From assembly GCF_010093445.1 (NCBI RefSeq), contig NZ_PDWW01000015.1, positions 34,587 to 98,586 of the forward strand: 64,000 nt of DNA, given 5' to 3'. Of this stretch, positions 59,741 through 64,000 are shown piece by piece. The DNA is from Pseudoxanthomonas japonensis. Lineage in GTDB: Bacteria; Pseudomonadota; Gammaproteobacteria; Xanthomonadales; Xanthomonadaceae. Below the pieces are notes generated by a model that worked only from the letters and a program-made list of their open reading frames with translations, searched no databases and was not told where the DNA came from. Positions within the stretch are counted from its first letter, which is position 1, and each line of letters opens with the position of its first letter. A program made the translations under genes and the position numbers.

Positions 59741-60191
59741 ACACTCCTCACTTATTGACTCCGCTCGCGGCTCCTGCCGTTCGCGGTCCTGGACGGCGTC
59801 CATCCTGGATGCCGGGGACTTGCGGTCCCGTCGGTGGCCTGTCTGACTGGCCGGCCTTGCGGCCAGCACCAGAAAACTTCCAGAAGGCGGCACCATCTGC
59901 GCAGGCGCACTCCCTTTCGGGGGTGGATTAAGCGATCCCGCTAGCCACGACGGCGATTCCCTGCCAACACGAGCCTCCGTGCCCGTCGTCGTTGCGCGCT
60001 GACCGCACCTGCGGTCTTTGACGGCTGTCGCTTGCACCGGAACCCCGGTTTGGGCGACTGCCCTCAAAATTTTTGCCGTCGTTCCCGCGAAGGCGGGAAC
60101 CCGGCGACTTTCTTGTTTCTCCGGCGACTCAGACTTCAAGTCGCTGGATCCCCGCTTGAGCAGCCATTCGGCGGCTAAAAGCCGCGGGGAT
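59741..60191 (-). promoter_or_regulatory. rplA-rplJ spacer: candidate L10 leader with inserted dispersed repeats
   Basis: Nearly 450 nt without a gene upstream of rplJ. The part nearest rplJ (about 59760-59930) has several GC stems, which is where an L10(L12) autoregulatory leader would sit; this is inferred from E. coli. Its distal part holds GTTCCCGC/GCGGGAAC (60081-60088/60093-60100) and ATCCCCGC/GCGGGGAT (60148-60155/60184-60191), units of repeats seen elsewhere in the window. Confidence 0.4.
60081..60191. repeat. Dispersed palindromic repeats in the rplA-rplJ spacer
   Basis: Two units: GTTCCCGC-gaag-GCGGGAAC (60081-60100) and ATCCCCGC...GCGGGGAT (60148-60191), the latter enclosing GCGGCT/AGCCGC. 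The second unit matches the palindrome in both tuf 3' flanks. Xanthomonad genomes carry many such units between genes. Confidence 0.7.
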
Positions 60192-60236
60192 GACGAACTG
60201 ACAAAGCCGCGCGCTTTGCGCGCGGGTCAGTTCGTC
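60192..60236 (-). terminator. 45-nt nested hairpin overlapping the rplA stop codon
   Basis: Outer arms GACGAACTGAC (60192-60202) / GTCAGTTCGTC (60226-60236) and inner arms CCGCGCGC (60207-60214) / GCGCGCGG (60218-60225). The rplA stop (60235-60237) lies within the outer arm, so a terminating ribosome would melt the structure. Only a short CTTTGT follows the inner stem, so partial termination is possible. Confidence 0.65.
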
Positions 60237-60933
60237 ACTTCAGGGACAGCGAGGACTGGTCGACGGTGACGCCGGGGCCCATGGTCGAGCTGACCGAGAT
60301 CTTCTGCAGGTACTGGCCCTTGGAGGTGGCCGGCTTGGCCTTCACCAGGTCGATCAGCAGCGCCTGCAGGTTCGACTTCAGCGCTTCGTCTTCGAAGCTG
60401 GCCTTGCCGATCGTGCAATGGATGATGCCGGCCTTGTCGGTGCGGTAGCGCACCTGGCCCGACTTGGCGTTCTTGACCGCCTCGGCCGGGTTCGGCGACA
60501 CGGTGCCGACCTTCGGGTTCGGCATCAGGCCACGCGGGCCCAGCACCGTACCCAGCTTGCCGACCACGCGCATCGCGTCCGGCGTGGCGATGACCACGTC
60601 GTAGTTGATGTCGCCGGCCAGCATCTTCTCGGCCAGGTCGTCCATGCCGACGGCTTCGGCGCCAGCGGCGGCGGCTTCGTCGGCCTTGGCGCCGGCCGGG
60701 GCGAACACCGCCACGCGGACCGACTTGCCGGTACCGGCGGGCAGCACGGTCGAACCGCGCACCTGCTGGTCGGACTTCTTGGCGTCCACGCCCAGGCGCA
60801 CGGCCACGTCGACGGACTCGACGAACTTGGACTTGACCGCGGTCTTGATGATCTTCAGGGCCTCGTCAATGGCGTACGCCTTGCCGGGGGTCACGGCGGC
60901 CAGGATGGCCTTCTGTCGCTTGTTCTGTGCCAT
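60235..60933 (-). CDS. rplA: 50S ribosomal protein L1
   Basis: 232 residues. Mobile stalk protein at the E site and, in E. coli, the repressor of the rplKA mRNA. It has [54 protein letters not shown] and [27 protein letters not shown] 60933 lies 3 nt after the rplK stop. Confidence 0.98.
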   Translation of the reverse strand: MAQNKRQKAILAAVTPGKAYAIDEALKIIKTAVKSKFVESVDVAVRLGVDAKKSDQQVRGSTVLPAGTGKSVRVAVFAPAGAKADEAAAAGAEAVGMDDLAEKMLAGDINYDVVIATPDAMRVVGKLGTVLGPRGLMPNPKVGTVSPNPAEAVKNAKSGQVRYRTDKAGIIHCTIGKASFEDEALKSNLQALLIDLVKAKPATSKGQYLQKISVSSTMGPGVTVDQSSLSLK

Positions 60934-60936
60934 CTC

Positions 60937-61365
60937 TTAACCCTCTACCGTCAGGCCCATGGAGCGGGCGGAACCCGCGATCGTGCGCACCGCTGCGTCC
61001 AGGTCGGCCGCGGTCAGGTCGGGTTCCTTCGCCTTGGCGATGTCCTCGAGCTGCTTGCGGGTGACCTTGCCCACCTTCTCGGTGTTCGGGCGCTTGGAGC
61101 CGGACGTGATGCCGACGGCCTTCTTCAGCAGGATCGACGCCGGCGGCGTCTTCGTGATGAAGGTGAAGGTACGGTCGGAATAGGCCGTGATGACCACCGG
61201 AATCGGCAGGCCCGGCTCCAGCTTCTGCGTGGCGGCGTTGAACGCCTTGCAGAATTCCATGATGTTCAGGCCGCGCTGACCCAGCGCAGGACCGACCGGC
61301 GGCGAGGGGTTGGCCTGACCGGCCTTCACCTGCAGCTTGATGTAACCGACAACTTTCTTTGCCAT
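60937..61365 (-). CDS. rplK: 50S ribosomal protein L11
   Basis: 142 residues. GTPase-centre protein needed for RelA-dependent stringent response; thiostrepton target. [44 protein letters not shown] and the C-terminal [13 protein letters not shown] are intact, including the Pro-rich thiostrepton helix and the Lys residues methylated by PrmA in other species. Confidence 0.98.
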   Translation of the reverse strand: MAKKVVGYIKLQVKAGQANPSPPVGPALGQRGLNIMEFCKAFNAATQKLEPGLPIPVVITAYSDRTFTFITKTPPASILLKKAVGITSGSKRPNTEKVGKVTRKQLEDIAKAKEPDLTAADLDAAVRTIAGSARSMGLTVEG

Positions 61366-61517
61366 GTGAGTGCTCTCCGGGTGCTAGCGCCTGGGTTTCA
61401 GGCTCCCCATCGGACCGGGAAAATCACGCGTCCCGGCATCGCGTTTTCTTGAACGCGCCAATGGCCACCCGAGGGCGGCCATGGCTCCTGCCCGGCATCG
61501 CCGTCAGGGAGCCGCGC

Positions 61518-61526
61518 AGTATATCA
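61518..61526 (-). promoter_or_regulatory. rplK (L11 operon) promoter, extended -10
   Basis: Minus strand TG-A-TATACT: TATACT at 61523-61518 preceded by TG at 61526-61525. The -35 is poor. Start predicted near 61511, leader about 145 nt containing ATGGCC/GGCCAT (61461-61466/61477-61482). An L1-binding leader mimic is expected here by analogy. Confidence 0.65.
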
Positions 61527-61565
61527 GGGTTTTACGGTCCCGACTGAATACGCCGGGCCGCCGGA

Positions 61566-62123
61566 TCAGGCCTTTTCGACCTGCCCGAATTCCAGCTCCA
61601 CCGGGGTGGAACGACCGAAGATCAGCACCGCGACACGCAGGCGGCTCTTCTCGTAATTGACTTCCTCGACCACGCCGTTGAAGTCGTTGAACGGACCGTC
61701 GGTGACGCGGACCATCTCGCCCGGCTCGAACAGGACCTTGGGCTTGGGCTTCTCGACGCCTTCCTGGACGCGGTCGAGGATGGCAGCCGCCTCTTCGTCG
61801 CGGATCGGCAGCGGACGGTCGGCGGTACCGCCGATGAAGCCGAGGACCTTCGAGGTGTCCTTCACCAGATGCCAGCTCTCGCTGTCCATCCGCGGGATGC
61901 CGCCCTCGTCATGGGTCTCGATCTGGACCAGCACGTAGCCCGGGAAGAACTTGCGCTCGGAACGGCGCTTCTGGCCGGAGCGCATCTCCACAACTTCCTC
62001 GGTCGGGACCAGGACGTCGCCGAACTTTTCCTGCATCTCGTCGCGGACGATGCGGTCGCGAAGGGCCTGGGCCACCGACTTCTCGAAGCCCGAGTAGGCA
62101 TGGACGACATACCAACGCTTCAC
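61566..62123 (-). CDS. nusG: Transcription termination/antitermination factor NusG
   Basis: 185 residues from GTG 62123, which has GAGGAG 9 nt upstream; the longer TTG at 62147 would overlap secE. NGN domain (about 3-115: [34 protein letters not shown]) binds RNA polymerase, and the KOW domain (about 133-180: [31 protein letters not shown]) binds Rho or S10. It follows secE by 13 nt. Confidence 0.97.
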   Translation of the reverse strand: MKRWYVVHAYSGFEKSVAQALRDRIVRDEMQEKFGDVLVPTEEVVEMRSGQKRRSERKFFPGYVLVQIETHDEGGIPRMDSESWHLVKDTSKVLGFIGGTADRPLPIRDEEAAAILDRVQEGVEKPKPKVLFEPGEMVRVTDGPFNDFNGVVEEVNYEKSRLRVAVLIFGRSTPVELEFGQVEKA

Positions 62124-62136
62124 TGCGGCACTCTCC

Positions 62137-62526
62137 TCAACGACCAAAATTCAGGAACAGCTCGATCGCTTTCTGGATGCCGAAATCGAAGGCGGCCAGG
62201 ATCAGGCTCAGGATGATGACCACGATGACGACCACCCAGGTCGTGCGGGTCGCTTCCTCGCGGGTCGGCCATACGACCTTGCGCAGTTCGAAACGCGATT
62301 CGGACAGGAACTCGCGCGTGTCGCGACCCTTGCCGGTCTGCAGGAACACCAGCGCACCCAGCACCAGTCCCGCGACGACAGCCAGTGCGCGCACCGGCGT
62401 GGCCCACTGGCCATTGAACCACCACCATGCGACCAGGCCGCCGACGACCAGCGCCAGCGCCAGCGCGTACTTGGCGATGTCCGCTGCGGGCGTACCGGCT
62501 TTGGATTGTTCGACCTTGCTGTTCAA
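62137..62526 (-). CDS. secE: Preprotein translocase subunit SecE
   Basis: 129 residues with three TM helices (about 16-36, 43-62, 93-117), the E. coli-like long form. The conserved cytoplasmic [27 protein letters not shown] segment precedes the last helix that clamps SecY. There is no ATG in frame at the expected place; TTG 62526 ([11 protein letters not shown]) matches the family start. The tRNA-Trp gene ends 60 nt upstream. Confidence 0.93.
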   Translation of the reverse strand: MNSKVEQSKAGTPAADIAKYALALALVVGGLVAWWWFNGQWATPVRALAVVAGLVLGALVFLQTGKGRDTREFLSESRFELRKVVWPTREEATRTTWVVVIVVIILSLILAAFDFGIQKAIELFLNFGR

Positions 62527-62586
62527 GTCAGTTGTCGCTCTTTGCTTTGGGGAGTGCCGGGGATCCGGACTCCGCGGGGAAGGAAG

Positions 62587-62662
<76 letters not shown>

Positions 62663-62696
62663 ATCGATTTGCTACAACCTTCCCTTAGACGGCGAA

Positions 62697-62809
62697 GGCG
62701 GACCGAGGTTCCGGTCCGCCCTTGTCGCTTCGCCAGGCACTGGATCCCCGCATTCGCGGGGATGACGGCCTGACGAAGCCGGACGGGCTGGCCCGTCCGG
62801 GTCAGGACG
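62697..62809. repeat. tufB 3' flank, near-identical to the tufA flank
   Basis: Matches 45248-45360 with one difference seen. The stem GGCGGACCG/CGGTCCGCC is retained, but the following sequence on the minus strand is TTCGCCGTC instead of a T-run, so transcription can continue into tRNA-Trp and secE. Confidence 0.88.
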
Positions 62810-64000
62810 TCACTTGATGATCTTGGCCACCACGCCGGCGCCGACGGTACGGCCGCCTTCGCGGATCGCGAAACGCAGGCCTTCGTCCATCGCCACCGGG
62901 TTGATCAGGGTGACCACCATCTTGATGTTGTCGCCCGGCATGACCATTTCCACGCCTTCCGGCAGGGTCACGGCACCCGTGATGTCGGTCGTGCGGAAGT
63001 AGAACTGCGGACGGTAGCCCTTGAAGAACGGCGTGTGACGGCCGCCTTCGTCCTTGCTCAGCACGTAGACTTCGGCTTCGAACTCGGTGTGCGGGGTGAT
63101 CGAACCCGGCTTGGCCAGCACCTGGCCACGCTCCACGTCGTCACGCTTGGTGCCGCGCAGCAGCAGACCGGCGTTGTCGCCCGCCTGGCCCTGGTCCAGC
63201 AGCTTGCGGAACATTTCCACGCCCGTGACCGTGGTCTTCTGGGTCGGACGGATACCGACGATCTCGATTTCCTCGCCCACCTTGATCACGCCGCGCTCGA
63301 TACGGCCGGTCACCACGGTGCCGCGGCCCGAGATCGAGAACACGTCTTCCACCGGCATCAGGAACGGCTTGTCGACGTCGCGCTCCGGGGTCGGGATCCA
63401 GCTGTCCAGCGCATCGACCAGCTTCAGGATCGCCGGCACGCCGATCTCGCTCTGGTCGCCTTCCAGCGCCAGACGGGCCGAGCCCGAGATGATCGGGGTG
63501 TCGTCGCCCGGGAACTCGTACTTGCTCAGCAGCTCACGGACTTCCATTTCGACCAGCTCGAGCAGCTCGGCGTCGTCGACCATGTCGGCCTTGTTCAGGA
63601 ACACGACGATGTACGGCACACCGACCTGGCGCGAGAGCAGGATGTGCTCGCGGGTCTGCGGCATCGGGCCGTCGGCGGCCGAGCACACCAAGATCGCGCC
63701 GTCCATCTGGGCCGCACCGGTGATCATGTTCTTCACGTAGTCGGCGTGGCCGGGGCAATCCACGTGCGCGTAGTGGCGCGAGGCCGATTCGTATTCCACG
63801 TGGGCCGTGGAGATCGTGATGCCGCGCGCCTTCTCTTCCGGCGCCGCGTCGATCGCGTCATAGGCCTTGAACTCGCCACCGAAACGCTCCGCGCCGATCT
63901 TCGTCAGCGCCGCCGTCAGCGTCGTCTTGCCGTGGTCAACGTGACCAATCGTGCCCACGTTCACGTGGGGCTTGGTGCGTTCGAACTTACCCTTTGCCAT
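62810..64000 (-). CDS. tufB: Elongation factor Tu (copy B, tRNA-Trp/secE side)
   Basis: 396 residues, complete: the ATG occupies the last three bases of the window (63998-64000), so its promoter and any upstream tRNA genes are outside. The protein is identical to the copy at 45361-46551. One synonymous difference was noticed (63446 C versus 45997 T, Glu codon GAG/GAA). All GTPase motifs are as in copy A. It is followed by tRNA-Trp, secE and nusG, the usual tufB context. Confidence 0.98.
   Translation of the reverse strand: MAKGKFERTKPHVNVGTIGHVDHGKTTLTAALTKIGAERFGGEFKAYDAIDAAPEEKARGITISTAHVEYESASRHYAHVDCPGHADYVKNMITGAAQMDGAILVCSAADGPMPQTREHILLSRQVGVPYIVVFLNKADMVDDAELLELVEMEVRELLSKYEFPGDDTPIISGSARLALEGDQSEIGVPAILKLVDALDSWIPTPERDVDKPFLMPVEDVFSISGRGTVVTGRIERGVIKVGEEIEIVGIRPTQKTTVTGVEMFRKLLDQGQAGDNAGLLLRGTKRDDVERGQVLAKPGSITPHTEFEAEVYVLSKDEGGRHTPFFKGYRPQFYFRTTDITGAVTLPEGVEMVMPGDNIKMVVTLINPVAMDEGLRFAIREGGRTVGAGVVAKIIK

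Noticed and set aside
62810..64000. Second tuf copy as an assembly artefact
   Set aside because: It has a different downstream context (tRNA-Trp, secE), one synonymous difference and one flank difference, and two tuf genes are normal in this group.

Overview
The window looks like a chromosomal segment of a high-GC gammaproteobacterium of the Xanthomonadaceae/Lysobacteraceae (Pseudoxanthomonas, Lysobacter, Luteimonas or Xanthomonas type). The basis is protein-level resemblance (NusG, SecE, RplV, RpsH, malate dehydrogenase), gene order (tuf, tRNA-Trp, secE, nusG, rplKAJL, rpoBC, rpsL, rpsG, fusA, tuf, S10/spc/alpha clusters without rpmJ after secY) and short dispersed palindromic repeats of the kind common in that family. 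No species call is possible by eye.

Region 1 (1-2779) is the end of an accessory locus. It holds the C-terminal part of an SMC/MukB-like ATPase overlapping by 4 nt with a Toprim-like JetD protein, i.e. the distal half of a Wadjet (JetABCD / MksBEFG) plasmid-defence operon cut by the window edge. Region 2 (2868-7196) has a 2,4-dienoyl-CoA reductase-type flavoprotein, a perfect 29-bp inverted repeat, a SleB-like cell wall hydrolase, a glutathione S-transferase and a small conserved hypothetical.

Region 3 (7313-14337) is a propionate (methylcitrate) locus: prpB-prpC on the minus strand, prpE further along, and, divergent from prpB, an unusual fusion of a MerR-like helix-turn-helix to a complete citrate synthase domain that keeps the catalytic His/His/Asp. 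The short divergent spacer carries a cluster of TTGAT/ATCAA palindromes and a sigma54-like box. This is the most interesting locus: it suggests a citrate-synthase-derived sensor or regulator of propionate catabolism. An M14 zinc carboxypeptidase sits between the fusion gene and prpE. No prpD or acnD/prpF is present in the window.

Region 4 (14421-30486) is mixed housekeeping: two unrecognised membrane proteins, mdh, a class I aminotransferase, a lipoprotein, a cyclophilin, typA/bipA, a small DUF2127-like membrane protein, a lipoprotein amidase, a CHASE-PAS-GGDEF-EAL cyclic-di-GMP protein, a class II DAHP synthase and dsbB.

Region 5 (30596-64000) is one of the core gene-expression superclusters, entirely on the minus strand. 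In transcription order it is tufB, tRNA-Trp, secE, nusG, rplK-rplA-rplJ-rplL, rpoB-rpoC, rpsL-rpsG-fusA-tufA, then rpsJ-rplC-rplD-rplW-rplB-rpsS-rplV-rpsC-rplP-rpmC-rpsQ-rplN-rplX-rplE-rpsN-rpsH-rplF-rplR-rpsE-rpmD-rplO-secY, then rpsM-rpsK-rpsD-rpoA-rplQ. Promoter-like sites with the same TATACT -10 are visible before rplK, rpsL and rpsJ. Hairpins, with or without T-tracts, sit at most of the boundaries, and dispersed repeats have entered the rplA-rplJ, rplL-rpoB and tuf-flanking spacers. The two tuf genes encode identical proteins and share about 110 bp of 3' flank, which points to ongoing gene conversion.
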